58,711 bases of DNA from Pseudomonadota bacterium. Lineage in GTDB: Bacteria; Verrucomicrobiota; Verrucomicrobiia; Limisphaerales; SXTU01. A program made the translations under genes and the position numbers. The notes below the pieces were generated by a model that searched no databases, was not told the origin of the DNA, and saw nothing but the letters and a program-made list of their open reading frames with translations. Shown here in pieces: positions 26,333 to 38,077 of the stretch (positions are counted from its first letter, which is position 1; the number at the start of each line of letters is the position of its first letter). The stretch covers positions 1 through 58,711 of the forward strand of contig RFVF01000026.1 of NCBI GenBank assembly GCA_009922615.1. The letters are read 5' to 3'.

Positions 26333-27306
26333 TTCAGCAAATTTTTCGCCTCGCCGATGACGTGCTCCCACTGAAACGCCGGGCCGGGGTCAACCTTGTT
26401 CGTCTGCACGTGATAGTGGCCGAGGATGCCTTGGTATTTGTTCAGCACCTCGTCCGGCAGCTTGCTGGTGAGGAGCTGGCCATCCGCGCCGCGCGGGTAG
26501 TCGCAGCGGATTTTGGGAAACACTTTGCAGAGCGTGGCAGTAAGCTTGATGAGCGCGGCGTATTGTTGCGGGGTGAAATCGTATTGCTGCAACTGCCGGC
26601 CTTGCACCGATCCCACAACCAACTCCTTCCGCGCCGGGCGCGCGATGAAATTGGGTGTGAGAATGCCCGGCTCACCAAAGCGGGCCGGCACCACGACGCG
26701 CGGCCAGCCGGTGTTGTCGCGCTGATACCATTCCTCGAACATCCGCTGCTGCCCCGGCGCGAACGCCCCGATGTTTGCGACCTCGATGCCGATGCTGCGG
26801 GTGTTCGAGGTGGTCGCGTGCCATGCGCGCTCCTTGAGATCGAGCGTCTGGTAAATCGTCCCGTCGAGGTCGAGCATGAAGTGGACGCTGAGGCAGCGGT
26901 GGTCGTGCAGCACGTTGAAGCACTGCCGGCTCGTGCCGGACGCGTCGAAGTGCAGGACGAATTGATCCACCTGCTCACGCAGCAACGGCAAGTCCCAGCC
27001 ACCGCCACGCACGCGCTCAACTTGGGCATCAGTCAGGCCGTCCTTGCGCAGGCCAAAGCGGTTGGGCGTCTTGAGCGCGACCACGGCCACCTTGGAGGTT
27101 TCCCAGGACGACTGGTCGAACGGCGCGAACCGCCGCTCCGTGCGGTAGGCGTCATAACCGTTCGGGTCCATCCACGTCACCACGCGCGTGCCCGTGTGGA
27201 AGAGCTGCCCGGCCACGATGATCTCGTCGCCCTGCCGTTTCAGCAGCGCGCCGGGACGCGGGCTGGTGCAGCCGACGAGCCAGAGCAGCGGCAAGGCCAG
27301 CAACAT
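26329..27306 (-). CDS. Lipoprotein N-acetylmuramoyl-L-alanine amidase (Amidase_2)
   Basis: A 325-residue lipoprotein: start MLLALPLLWLVGCTSP carries a lipobox ending in Cys13, so the protein is anchored to a membrane. The catalytic region resembles the zinc amidase_2/PGRP fold, with the first His in QFVLHFDASG, HDHRCLSVHFMLDLDGTIY, the second ligand in ERAWHATTSNTRSIGIEVAN and a final GILGHYHVQTNKVDPGPAFQ motif. Such enzymes cut the bond between MurNAc and L-Ala in peptidoglycan. A large insertion (EPGILTPNFIARPARKELVV) between the last two ligands is unusual in the short family members. The frame is open to 27378, but the lipobox argues for 27306. Divergent from the CBS/DHH gene across 149 bases that must hold both promoters. 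Confidence 0.87.
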   Translation of the reverse strand: MLLALPLLWLVGCTSPRPGALLKRQGDEIIVAGQLFHTGTRVVTWMDPNGYDAYRTERRFAPFDQSSWETSKVAVVALKTPNRFGLRKDGLTDAQVERVRGGGWDLPLLREQVDQFVLHFDASGTSRQCFNVLHDHRCLSVHFMLDLDGTIYQTLDLKERAWHATTSNTRSIGIEVANIGAFAPGQQRMFEEWYQRDNTGWPRVVVPARFGEPGILTPNFIARPARKELVVGSVQGRQLQQYDFTPQQYAALIKLTATLCKVFPKIRCDYPRGADGQLLTSKLPDEVLNKYQGILGHYHVQTNKVDPGPAFQWEHVIGEAKNLLK

Positions 27307-27455
27307 CCGAAGCCAGCGAATGGAATGGACAGGCACGCCGCAGTCTTGGCGGAACCGTGCCCGACGGCAAGCGTGCACGTGCTCCGCCCCTAGGCTTGCG
27401 CTGCGTCGCCGTAGCAGCTATTGCAATCCCGCCCTCGCCCCCGCGCGTGGCACTC

Positions 27456-29108
27456 ATGAGCGACATCCTCGTCATCGGCCATCGGAACCCCGACACCGAC
27501 GCCATCTGCTCGGCCATCGGTTACGCCGAGTTCAAGCGCCGCACCGGCATGCGCAACGTCGAGGCCGCGCGCTGCGGCGACACCAACGACCGCATCGACT
27601 TCGTCCTCAAGTCCTTCCTCGTCCCGCCCCCGCGTTTCGTCTCGGACGTCTCGCCCAAGGTCCGCGACGTGATGCAGACCAACGTCATCGCCGTGCCCCC
27701 CGCCGCCTCCGTCAGCGAGGCGCTGGGCATCATGGATGAACGCAACATCCGCGTCCTGCCCGTGCTCAACGAGGACCGCTCCTGCCGCGGCCTGCTCTCG
27801 CTTTTCAAACTCAGCAAGTTCTTCTTCGCCCCCGGCAACCGCCTCTTCGACTCCCGCCGCGTCGTCGCCTCCATGCGCCACCTGGCCCGCACGCTCGAAG
27901 GCAAGTTGCTCTTCTCCGTCGATCCCGACCGCGAGGAGGACCTCGTGATGATGATCGGCGCGATGAGCCTCGAAGCCTTCGCCGAACGGCTCGACACCTA
28001 CCCGCGCGACAAGCTCGTCGTCGTCGTCGGTGACCGCTGGGACATCCAAAACCTCGCCATCCGCGAACGCGTGCGGCTCGTCATCGTCACCGGCGGCCTG
28101 CACATCGAACCCAAAACCATCGAGTCCGCGAAGAAGAACGAGGTCAGCCTCATCGTCTCGCCGCACGACACCGCCACCACCGCGATGCTCTGCCGCGGCG
28201 CCATTTCCGTGAGCCACATGCTGCACGAGCACTTCCTCACCTTCCGCGAGGACGAATCCCTCACCGACGTGCAGGCCGTCGCGACTGCCTCGGCCTTCCA
28301 AGCGTTCCCCGTCGTGGACCGCACGGGCCGCACCGTGGGCATCCTGTCCAAGTCTGACTTCCTCAAGAAAGTAGACCGCAAGCTCATCCTCGTGGACCAC
28401 AACGAACTGTCCCAGGCCGTCGCCGGCGCGGACAAGGTCGAGATCCTCGAGATCATCGATCACCACCGCATCGGCGCGCTGACCACGCAGCAGCCCATCC
28501 TCTTCCGCAACGAGCCCGTGGGCTCCACCAGCACCATCGTGGCCGACTGCTTCTTCCGCTACGGCGTCGAGCTCCCGCCCAGCATTGCCGGCCTCCTGCT
28601 CGCGGGCCTGGTCTCCGACACGTTGAACCTCACCTCCCCGACCACCACGGCCCGCGACGCGGAAATCCTCGGCCGACTGGAAAAGATTTCCGGCGTCAAC
28701 GCCACCGAGTTCACCGAGAAACTCTTTGCCTCCGGCTCGCTCCTGACCACTAAGCCCGCCACGCAGGCCATCACCACCGACTGCAAGGAGTATGTCGAGA
28801 ACGGCCGCACCTTCAGCGTCGCGCAGATCGAGGAGCTGGGCTTCGACCAGTTCTGGAAGCGCAAGGCCGAAGTCCTCACCGCCCTCGACGCTTACCGCGA
28901 GCAAAGGGGCTACTACATGGCCACGCTCCTCGTGACCGATGTCGTGCTGCAAGGCTCCCTTCTGCTCGTTGCCGGCGAGAAAACCTTCCTCGACAAAGTG
29001 GACTACCCCAAGCTCGAACCCGGCATCTTCCAGCTCGACGGCGTGGTCTCGCGCAAGAAGCAACTGCTCCCCTACCTCACCCACTGCCTCGCGCAGGTGA
29101 AGAACTGA
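27456..29108 (+). CDS. ppaC: Manganese-dependent inorganic pyrophosphatase with CBS and DRTGG inserts
   Basis: A 550-residue family II pyrophosphatase. The DHH-family metal motifs are GHRNPDTDAICSAIGY at 8-23, LILVDHNELSQAV, LEIIDHHRIG and the DHHA2 C-terminal domain beginning near 430 with the FWKRKAEV signature. Between the two metal-binding parts is a regulatory insert: a CBS domain (VMQTNVIAVPPAASVSEALG), a DRTGG domain (about 145-255) and a second CBS (FREDESLTDVQAVATASAFQ). In known enzymes of this type, adenine nucleotides bind the CBS domains and tune hydrolysis of pyrophosphate. ATG at 27456 puts the DHH motif at the very N-terminus, as expected. It converges with galM. Confidence 0.92.
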   Translation: MSDILVIGHRNPDTDAICSAIGYAEFKRRTGMRNVEAARCGDTNDRIDFVLKSFLVPPPRFVSDVSPKVRDVMQTNVIAVPPAASVSEALGIMDERNIRVLPVLNEDRSCRGLLSLFKLSKFFFAPGNRLFDSRRVVASMRHLARTLEGKLLFSVDPDREEDLVMMIGAMSLEAFAERLDTYPRDKLVVVVGDRWDIQNLAIRERVRLVIVTGGLHIEPKTIESAKKNEVSLIVSPHDTATTAMLCRGAISVSHMLHEHFLTFREDESLTDVQAVATASAFQAFPVVDRTGRTVGILSKSDFLKKVDRKLILVDHNELSQAVAGADKVEILEIIDHHRIGALTTQQPILFRNEPVGSTSTIVADCFFRYGVELPPSIAGLLLAGLVSDTLNLTSPTTTARDAEILGRLEKISGVNATEFTEKLFASGSLLTTKPATQAITTDCKEYVENGRTFSVAQIEELGFDQFWKRKAEVLTALDAYREQRGYYMATLLVTDVVLQGSLLLVAGEKTFLDKVDYPKLEPGIFQLDGVVSRKKQLLPYLTHCLAQVKN

Positions 29109-29141
29109 CCGTCCCACGATCGAGGGCACCACGGTAGGCGG

Positions 29142-30272
29142 CTATTTCACCGAGAAGCGGTAAACGGTGGTGCTCTTCAGGGTCTGGCCCGGTTGCAGGA
29201 TGGTGCTGGGGAACTTCGGCTGGTTGGGGGAGTCCGGATAGTGTTGCGTCTCGAGGCAGAACCCGTTGCGGAACTGATAGGGCTTGCCGCTCTTGCCGAT
29301 CAATTTGCCGTCCAGAAAGTTGCCGCAGTAGAACTGCAGGCCGGGTTCGGTGGTGAGCACCTGCATCACGCGACCGGTCGTGGGCTCGTGGACGGTGGCG
29401 GCCAGGGCCAGGCTGCCATTCTGGCTGTCGAGCACCCAGTTGTGGTCGTAACCGCCGCCGAACTTCATCTGTTCGTCGGTCGCGTTGACGCGCTCGCCGA
29501 TCGTGTGGGGCGTGGAGAAATCGAACGGCGTGCCTTGGACGGAGCGGAGTTCGCCGGTGGGGATGAGCCCGGCGTTCACAGGAGTGATCCGAGAGGCCTT
29601 GAAGGTCAGCGTGTGGCCGAGGATGTCGCCGTTGCCCTCGCCCTTGAGGTTGAAGTAGCTGTGTTGCGTGACGTTCACGGGCGTGGCTTTGTCCGTCGTG
29701 GCTAGGTAATCGATGCGCCAGTCGTTGTCCTCGCCGAGCCAGTAGGTGACGCTGAGGGTCAGGTTGCCGGGATAGCCTTCCTCGCCATCCTTGCTGACGT
29801 AGGTGAACTTGACGCCTTGCGCGCCGGGTTTGGCCAAGGGCTCGCCGCGCCAGACAACCTTGTCAAAGCCCTTCAATCCGCCGTGGAGCGAACAGGGCAT
29901 GCCGCCGGGGCTGTTGTTGGTCGCCAAGGTGTAGGACTTGCCGGCGAGGGAGAATTTGCCGTGCGCAATGCGGTTGCCGTAGCGGCCCACGATGGCACCG
30001 AAGTAGGGCGTGTCTTTGAGGTATTCAGCAAGGGTGTTGTAACCCAGCACGATGTCGGCGCTCTGGCCGTTGCGGTCCGGGGTTTCGAGGCTCACGACAA
30101 TGGCTCCATAGGTCATGGCCCGGAGGCGGGTGCCCTTGGGGTTGGTGAGCGTGTAAATTTCAACGGGAGTGCCGTCGGTGGTCTTGCCGAATGGCTGCGC
30201 CTGTGGTTTTGCGGCCGCAAAGGCAGGGGCGAGGGTGGTCATGGCGAGGAGGCAGATGAGGATGTTTTTCAT
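29142..30272 (-). CDS. galM: Exported aldose 1-epimerase
   Basis: A 376-residue mutarotase with a signal peptide (MKNILICLLAMTTLAPAFAA), so it works in the periplasm. Sugar-binding and catalytic parts are seen: YFGAIVGRYGNRIAHGKF, NNSPGGMPCSLHGGLKGFDK, the catalytic His in NVTQHSYFNLKG, GGGYDHNWVLD, and the catalytic Glu in GFCLETQHYPDSPN. It interconverts alpha and beta anomers of free aldoses released from polysaccharides. An ATG at 30272 gives the leader; the frame upstream has no support. Its secretion agrees with the external glycan degradation suggested by the neighbouring esterase and sulfatase genes. Neighbours on both sides point the other way, so it is probably transcribed alone. 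Confidence 0.93.
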   Translation of the reverse strand: MKNILICLLAMTTLAPAFAAAKPQAQPFGKTTDGTPVEIYTLTNPKGTRLRAMTYGAIVVSLETPDRNGQSADIVLGYNTLAEYLKDTPYFGAIVGRYGNRIAHGKFSLAGKSYTLATNNSPGGMPCSLHGGLKGFDKVVWRGEPLAKPGAQGVKFTYVSKDGEEGYPGNLTLSVTYWLGEDNDWRIDYLATTDKATPVNVTQHSYFNLKGEGNGDILGHTLTFKASRITPVNAGLIPTGELRSVQGTPFDFSTPHTIGERVNATDEQMKFGGGYDHNWVLDSQNGSLALAATVHEPTTGRVMQVLTTEPGLQFYCGNFLDGKLIGKSGKPYQFRNGFCLETQHYPDSPNQPKFPSTILQPGQTLKSTTVYRFSVK

Positions 30273-30505
30273 GTGCTGATGGCCAAGCCTAGACGCCACG
30301 CGGCTGAGGACAAGGGCGGAATGGAGTCATTGCCAATGCACCCTCACATCCCACGCTGGACAGCGAAAAAACCCGGAGGCACGCTGACGACATGAACTCC
30401 GCACCGTTGTCCGTTCGCTCGCCCGCTGAAGCAACCGAACCATCGGGGCAATCGGCGGCAACCCCATTGAGCAAGGCGCGCGGCGAAGCCACGAGGAAGG
30501 TCGGG

Positions 30506-31120
30506 ATGGTGTGCGGCTTGATCCTGTTCGCGCTGCTCGCTCCGGGCTTCGCCGCGCAATTCGTCCTGTTCGACGTGACGTTTACCTTCACCAAGATGGA
30601 CGCGGACACCTCCACCCCGAGCAAGTCGCATTACTACGTGCGCGGGGATCGCTTGAACCCCGACCGGCCCCCCGACTGGACGGCTCCGGTGGATTATCGC
30701 AACGGGACGATTCACATCCGCACCGAAGTGCTCGAAAAACCTACAGGCGGGGAGCCCACCACCTGGAGCATTTGCTACATCCCCAATCGTGGGCAGGGCA
30801 ACGGCTACGGTTGCACGGGCACGGATGTGTATCGGGAGAAGGGCGTTTATGAAAGGGACGTGTCCATGAAGTCCTTCTGGCAGAACGACGCAATCGTCTG
30901 GACCGAAGGCATCAAGCAGATGGACTTGGTGATGAAAGACAACAGCGGCGGCAGCGGTCACGCCCACAAGCGGGCGGACCACGAGAAGTTCTTCCCCACC
31001 AAAGTGCGGATCACCGTGGTGCAAGTCTCGGCGGGTGCAAAATACGATCCCAGCCTGGTGCCGGGCTTGCCCAAGCAGGCAGAGGCCAAGCCATCCGGTG
31101 CTTCAGCGACGGGCAAATAA
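30506..31120 (+). CDS. Small secreted protein, unknown function
   Basis: A 204-residue protein starting with a hydrophobic leader (MVCGLILFALLAPGFAAQFV) and continuing with a compact beta-rich domain containing TFTFTKMDADTSTPSKSHYY and NRGQGNGYGCTGTDVYREKG. Two cysteines (ICYIP and GYGCTG) might form a disulfide. I cannot assign a family. ATG at 30506 has a good Shine-Dalgarno sequence, AGGAAGG, six bases upstream; an in-frame ATG at 30392 would add 38 low-complexity residues before the leader and is less convincing. The C-terminus EAKPSGASATGK is unstructured. The CotH protein gene begins 18 bases later and may be co-transcribed. The 30273-30505 gap has no other gene that I can support. Confidence 0.7.
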   Translation: MVCGLILFALLAPGFAAQFVLFDVTFTFTKMDADTSTPSKSHYYVRGDRLNPDRPPDWTAPVDYRNGTIHIRTEVLEKPTGGEPTTWSICYIPNRGQGNGYGCTGTDVYREKGVYERDVSMKSFWQNDAIVWTEGIKQMDLVMKDNSGGSGHAHKRADHEKFFPTKVRITVVQVSAGAKYDPSLVPGLPKQAEAKPSGASATGK

Positions 31121-31138
31121 GGGCGGGATGAGGCCGGC

Positions 31139-33418
31139 ATGGGCATGAAACGCATCGGCGGCTGGCTGCTGGCCTTGGGGCTGGCTCAGGGCGTGGCGCT
31201 CACTGCGGCGGAGCGGTTCGATTCGGTTTATCTTTCGGAGTTCCTGACGATCAATCGCGCGGGCCTGCGGGACGACGATGGCGATCATTCGGGCTGGATC
31301 GAGTTGCACAACGGCGGCACAAGCCCGGTGAACTTGGCCGGCTGGAGCCTTACCGACGCCCGCACCAATCTGACCCGGTGGCGCTTCCCCGGCCTGGTGT
31401 TGCTGCCGGACAAGTATCTGCTCGTCTTCGCGTCGGCCAAAGATCGCACCAAGGACCTCGCGCACTTGCACACCAACTTCAAGCTCGCCCCGGAGGGCAG
31501 CTACCTTGCGCTGGTGAATCCACAAGGCGCGGTCGTCTCCGAGTTCGCCCCAACTCCCGCCGTCGTCGATGTGTCGGTGGGACGCGTGCGCGGCGAACCG
31601 ACTTGGCTGGGAAACTTCCACCAGCCCACGCCCGGCAAACCCAATGCGAGCGGCGGGCCGGGGTTCGCGCCCGAGGTCGCGTTCTCGCACCCGGGCGGCA
31701 ACTTCACCGAGCCGTTCACACTGTCGCTCTCGCCCGGACCGGCCACCAACGCTGTCATCCGCTACACGTTGGATGGCTCGCTGCCCACGCAGGCTTCGCC
31801 TGTGTGGAACGGACCGTTGAACGTGACCAACACGATCCAGGTGCGCGCCCGCGCCTATCAGACCGGGCTGCTGCCGGGTCCGCCGCACAGCGAAGTGTAT
31901 TTGAGGCTGGCCACCAACGCGTTGACCTTCACCTCGACGCTTCCGGTGCTGGTCCTGCATTCGCGGAGCAAGGACATTCCCGGCCCAGGCCGGAGCGCAC
32001 CGGTCCAGTTTTCGTTCTTCGAGCCCCTGAGCGGCACCACCTCGCTCACCAACCCGCCCACGCTGACCACGCGCGGCGGTTTTCACACGCGGGGCTCGTC
32101 GTCGTCCGGGATGCCGCAGGCGAGCTTCGCGGTGCACTTCTACGACGCGGCGTTTGACGAGGAGCGAAAGCGTTCGCCGCTGGGCCTGCCCGCGGAATCG
32201 GACTGGGTGCTTTACGCGCCAAACAGCTTCGACCCGGTGCTGTTCCACAACCCGTTCATCCATCAACTCAGCCGCGACATGGGCCGCTACTCGTCGCGCA
32301 CGCGCTTTGTGGAAGTGTTTTTGACCAGCGGCACAAACGCGCTGCAAGGCAACAGCTACCACGGCCTCTACGTGCTGGAGGAGAAGATCAAGATCAGCAA
32401 ACGCCGCGTGAACCTCGATCACGTCAGTGCGGAGGACTTGGAGCCGCCCAACGTCACCGGCGGATACATCTTCAAGATCGATCGGACCGGTCCCGGCGAG
32501 AGCGGTTTTGGCGCAGGCGGCACCACGGTGGTGCACGTCGATCCCAAGGAAGCCACGCTGCGTCTGCCGCAACGGCAGGCGCAACTCAACTTCATCCACA
32601 GTTACTTCCGCGACTTCGACCGCGCCCTGCAAGGCCCGAAGTGGAAAGATCCCGAGGTGGGTTATCCGGCGTTTTTCGATGTGCCCGCTGCCATTGATTT
32701 TCACGTGCTGGAAGTCCTCAGCGGCAATGTGGATGCCATTGTGTTGAGCACGTATTTCCACAAGCCGCGCAACGGCAAGCTTACCTTCGGCCCGCACTGG
32801 GACTTCGATCGCGCACTCGGTTCGACCGACGGGCGCGATGACAATCCCCGGCAGTGGAACACCGGCCCGTTCTTCAGCGGCCCGTGGTGGCCGCGCTTGT
32901 TCACCGATCCGGATTTTTGGCAGCTCTGGGTGGACCGCTGGCAGGAGCTGCGGCAGACACATTTCTCCGTGACCAACCTGCACGCGCTCGCCGACCGTTT
33001 CGCCGACGAACTGCGCGACGCCCAACCGCGCCAGTATAAACGCTGGAACTTCCAGCCGCGCGGTGGTTCCTATCAAAGCGAACTGAAGCACATGAAGACG
33101 TGGCTCTCCAACCGCGTTGACTTCGTGGATCAACAGCTCACGCCGCGACCGCAAATGCTCCCCCCGACCACCGGCAGCGCTCTGGAAATCCAGTTCGCAC
33201 CGACATCCACCAACACCACGATCTACTACACGCTGGACGGCCTCGACCCGCGTCTGCCGCAAGGCGCGATCCGCACGAACGCGTTGACCTACGCGGGGCC
33301 GATCGCCCTGTCCCCCAACGCCCGGCTGATCGCCCGCGCCCACAATCCCAAGCAGCGCCAAAGCGGCGGCCCACCGATCTCGACGCCGTGGTCCGGTCCG
33401 GTGACGGCGGACCGCTGA
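31139..33418 (+). CDS. Secreted CotH-kinase-family protein with lamin-tail and CHB_HEX domains
   Basis: A 759-residue exported protein. After the signal peptide there is a lamin-tail domain (about 28-150: VYLSEFLTINRAGLRDDDGD, then GWIELHNGG, LAGWSLTDARTN and LVFASAKD). A chitobiase-type C-terminal domain follows (AVIRYTLDGSLPTQASPVWN). The CotH kinase-like region is at about 330-560, with ALQGNSYHGLYVLEEKIKIS and the active-site GPHWDFDRALGS, whose Asp residues correspond to the metal-binding Asp of CotH. A second chitobiase-type repeat (TTIYYTLDGLDPRLPQGAIR) closes the protein. CotH of Bacillus phosphorylates spore coat proteins; in Verrucomicrobia these large secreted versions have no shown substrate. 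It is shorter than many relatives but looks complete. Confidence 0.88.
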   Translation: MGMKRIGGWLLALGLAQGVALTAAERFDSVYLSEFLTINRAGLRDDDGDHSGWIELHNGGTSPVNLAGWSLTDARTNLTRWRFPGLVLLPDKYLLVFASAKDRTKDLAHLHTNFKLAPEGSYLALVNPQGAVVSEFAPTPAVVDVSVGRVRGEPTWLGNFHQPTPGKPNASGGPGFAPEVAFSHPGGNFTEPFTLSLSPGPATNAVIRYTLDGSLPTQASPVWNGPLNVTNTIQVRARAYQTGLLPGPPHSEVYLRLATNALTFTSTLPVLVLHSRSKDIPGPGRSAPVQFSFFEPLSGTTSLTNPPTLTTRGGFHTRGSSSSGMPQASFAVHFYDAAFDEERKRSPLGLPAESDWVLYAPNSFDPVLFHNPFIHQLSRDMGRYSSRTRFVEVFLTSGTNALQGNSYHGLYVLEEKIKISKRRVNLDHVSAEDLEPPNVTGGYIFKIDRTGPGESGFGAGGTTVVHVDPKEATLRLPQRQAQLNFIHSYFRDFDRALQGPKWKDPEVGYPAFFDVPAAIDFHVLEVLSGNVDAIVLSTYFHKPRNGKLTFGPHWDFDRALGSTDGRDDNPRQWNTGPFFSGPWWPRLFTDPDFWQLWVDRWQELRQTHFSVTNLHALADRFADELRDAQPRQYKRWNFQPRGGSYQSELKHMKTWLSNRVDFVDQQLTPRPQMLPPTTGSALEIQFAPTSTNTTIYYTLDGLDPRLPQGAIRTNALTYAGPIALSPNARLIARAHNPKQRQSGGPPISTPWSGPVTADR

Positions 33419-33477
33419 AGTTGTGCCGTCTATTCTACTCGCTTGGCAGCCACAGCCAGCGTAACTAGAACATTGCC

Positions 33478-34380
33478 ATGCTGAAACGAACCTGCCTCCT
33501 CCTCGGACTCGCCGTGCTGCTGCTGCCCGGCTGCATCGAATTCGACCGCCAGACGGTGACTTACGAGCACGACACGAAGGCCGACACGCTGCTCATCCAC
33601 CAGACCTACCACGGCCTCTACGGCGCGGACGACGTGACGCAGTTGAGCGAGCAGGAGCGCGAGCAACTTGCCAACGTGATGAAGAGACAACGGACGTTCT
33701 TCTTCGCCAACTGGATTTTTGAACTGAACGTCGAAGGCTGCAAAGAGCAGCTCACCGAAGCCGCGACCCCGAAAACCAATTCACTCGAAGAAGCGCACCG
33801 GCGCGCGCAAACGAACGCGCTGGCGCTGCTGATCGCAAATGTGCGCATTGAAAATGGGAAGTTCTACCTCAACGAGAAAGGCCAACCGTGCGGCACGCAA
33901 CGCGTCACGATTCGCAATGTGAGCAAGCTGATCGAAGCAGTCAACGCGCTCCTGCGGCGCGCACTCGAAGTCGAAATGAAAAAGTCAGATTCCGCCGACG
34001 AACGAAAACTGATCAACGAATCACTGGCGCGTCCCGGGCCTTTCATCATACTGACCGGACAGCAACTCCGCGTCCGCTTTCCGGTGCCCAAGGAGGAGTT
34101 TGACAAGGCAGGCCACGATGACGAAAAGCTCCGCCAGTTCCTCGCGGAATTCGTCCGGTCAGGCGGCGCGATGTCGCACGAGCACGGGGAAGTTCATCTG
34201 AGTTTCGGCCGCATCGATGCCGCGCGCGAAAGCGTCACGCTCCCGATGGCCGGGAAGGAAAACTATCGCGGTAACGCGCTGGCGCACATTCGTGACACCT
34301 ATGGCCTCGCGAAGGATTTCGACCCGAAGAAGGATGCGGAGGAATTTCTGAAGTCGAAGGCGGCAGCGCCGAAGCAGTAG
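33478..34380 (+). CDS. Lipoprotein of unknown function
   Basis: A 300-residue protein with a clear lipoprotein leader ([18 protein letters not shown], Cys19 as acylation site). The rest is charged and partly helical ([38 protein letters not shown]) with no cysteines conserved in an obvious pattern apart from Cys in NVEGCKEQL and GQPCGTQR. I recognise no family. The last 40 residues ([20 protein letters not shown]) are lysine-rich. It stands alone between the CotH gene and gcvP, each separated by gaps, and a hairpin immediately follows its stop. Confidence 0.72.
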   Translation: MLKRTCLLLGLAVLLLPGCIEFDRQTVTYEHDTKADTLLIHQTYHGLYGADDVTQLSEQEREQLANVMKRQRTFFFANWIFELNVEGCKEQLTEAATPKTNSLEEAHRRAQTNALALLIANVRIENGKFYLNEKGQPCGTQRVTIRNVSKLIEAVNALLRRALEVEMKKSDSADERKLINESLARPGPFIILTGQQLRVRFPVPKEEFDKAGHDDEKLRQFLAEFVRSGGAMSHEHGEVHLSFGRIDAARESVTLPMAGKENYRGNALAHIRDTYGLAKDFDPKKDAEEFLKSKAAAPKQ

Positions 34381-34395
34381 CGAGCGCCGCGCTCG
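34381..34395 (+). terminator. Hairpin directly after the lipoprotein stop codon
   Basis: CGAGCG-CCG-CGCTCG is a perfect 6-bp stem touching the TAG stop. It is followed by TTGAAAA rather than a strong T run, so termination would be weak or Rho-assisted. Confidence 0.45.
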
Positions 34396-34454
34396 TTGAA
34401 AACGGAGTAAGGATTCTCCAACTTCCGATTGGCCAGGCGAAAACATCTCCCGTC

Positions 34455-34476
34455 GTCGGCTACGAGGTGAGCCGAC
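34455..34476 (+). promoter_or_regulatory. Hairpin in the gcvP leader region
   Basis: A perfect 7-bp stem GTCGGCT - 8-base loop - AGCCGAC lies 90 bases before the gcvP start. I could not recognise the paired aptamer layout of a glycine riboswitch around it, so its role, if any, is open. Confidence 0.3.
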
Positions 34477-34565
34477 CCAAATCAAACTTGCATTGCCTCC
34501 GCTCGTTCCTACCTTCGCCGCGTGCTTCGCACGGAAACCGTCCGCAACTGACTGACACTGACCCG

Positions 34566-37436
<2,871 letters not shown>

Positions 37437-37578
37437 CCCGTGCTGGTGGTTTGCAACCCCGCTTGCGAGTTCGTATGTCCGAGCGCAAAATTGCTGCTGT
37501 CGCCCAACGACGGCGACTGGAATTCGTCGGCACGGGAGTGATTGAACAGCTTCCACCGCCAGCCAGTCTTACACGCAC

Positions 37579-38022
37579 ATGAAAATTACCGAGGCCCTGC
37601 TGGCCGAACACGTCGTCTTCCACAACCTCTTCGACTACGTCGAGCGAGCGACGCCAAAGCTCAAGTCGCTGGGCGAGGTCCGCGCGCTGGCTGGCTTGCT
37701 GGACGCGATGCTCGAGGCGCACGGTCTGATTGAGGACAAACTGGTGATGGAGCCGCTGGACCATTGCCTCGACCAACTTGGCCAGAACGAAGTCATCCAT
37801 GCAGAGCATGAGCACATTGATGCTCTGCTCAAGCAGGTGAGATCGTGCCGTGACCTCAAGCAGGCGAAGAAGCTCCTGATCATTGCCGCCGTGGTTTCAC
37901 GCCAGCACTTCGACCGCGAGGAGCGCGTCATCTTCCCGCTCGCAGAAAAATGGCTGAATGCCAAGACGCTCGAGACGCTGGGAACCGAGTGGGTGGCGAA
38001 GCGGAAACAGGTGCTGGGCTGA
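37579..38022 (+). CDS. Hemerythrin-like HHE domain protein
   Basis: A 147-residue cytoplasmic four-helix protein. Candidate diiron ligands are H11 and H15 (LAEHVVFHNLFDY), H48 and E52 (LEAHGLIEDKL), H74 to H79 (EVIHAEHEHI) and H110 with E114 (SRQHFDREERVIFPLAEKW). This is the layout of bacterial HHE proteins, which sense or bind oxygen, nitric oxide or iron and sometimes repair iron-sulfur clusters. No partner gene tells which. It follows gcvP with a 142-base gap, in which I see no gene, so cotranscription with gcvP is uncertain, and it converges with the AlkA-like gene. Confidence 0.85.
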   Translation: MKITEALLAEHVVFHNLFDYVERATPKLKSLGEVRALAGLLDAMLEAHGLIEDKLVMEPLDHCLDQLGQNEVIHAEHEHIDALLKQVRSCRDLKQAKKLLIIAAVVSRQHFDREERVIFPLAEKWLNAKTLETLGTEWVAKRKQVLG

Positions 38023-38077
38023 AGCGAAGCGGCTTCCGGTGCTGCGGCTCAACCTGACTGCTGCCGCCGACTCACGC

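Noticed and set aside
27390..29132. Minus-strand open frame of 580 codons
   Set aside because: It is antisense to the CBS/DHH pyrophosphatase and its translation is acidic low-complexity sequence.
31103..33361. Minus-strand open frame of 752 codons
   Set aside because: It is antisense to the CotH/LTD gene, whose domains are clear on the plus strand.
34400..34565. Glycine riboswitch upstream of gcvP
   Set aside because: I could not find the paired aptamer pattern; only a simple hairpin is visible, so it was listed as a low-confidence leader structure.
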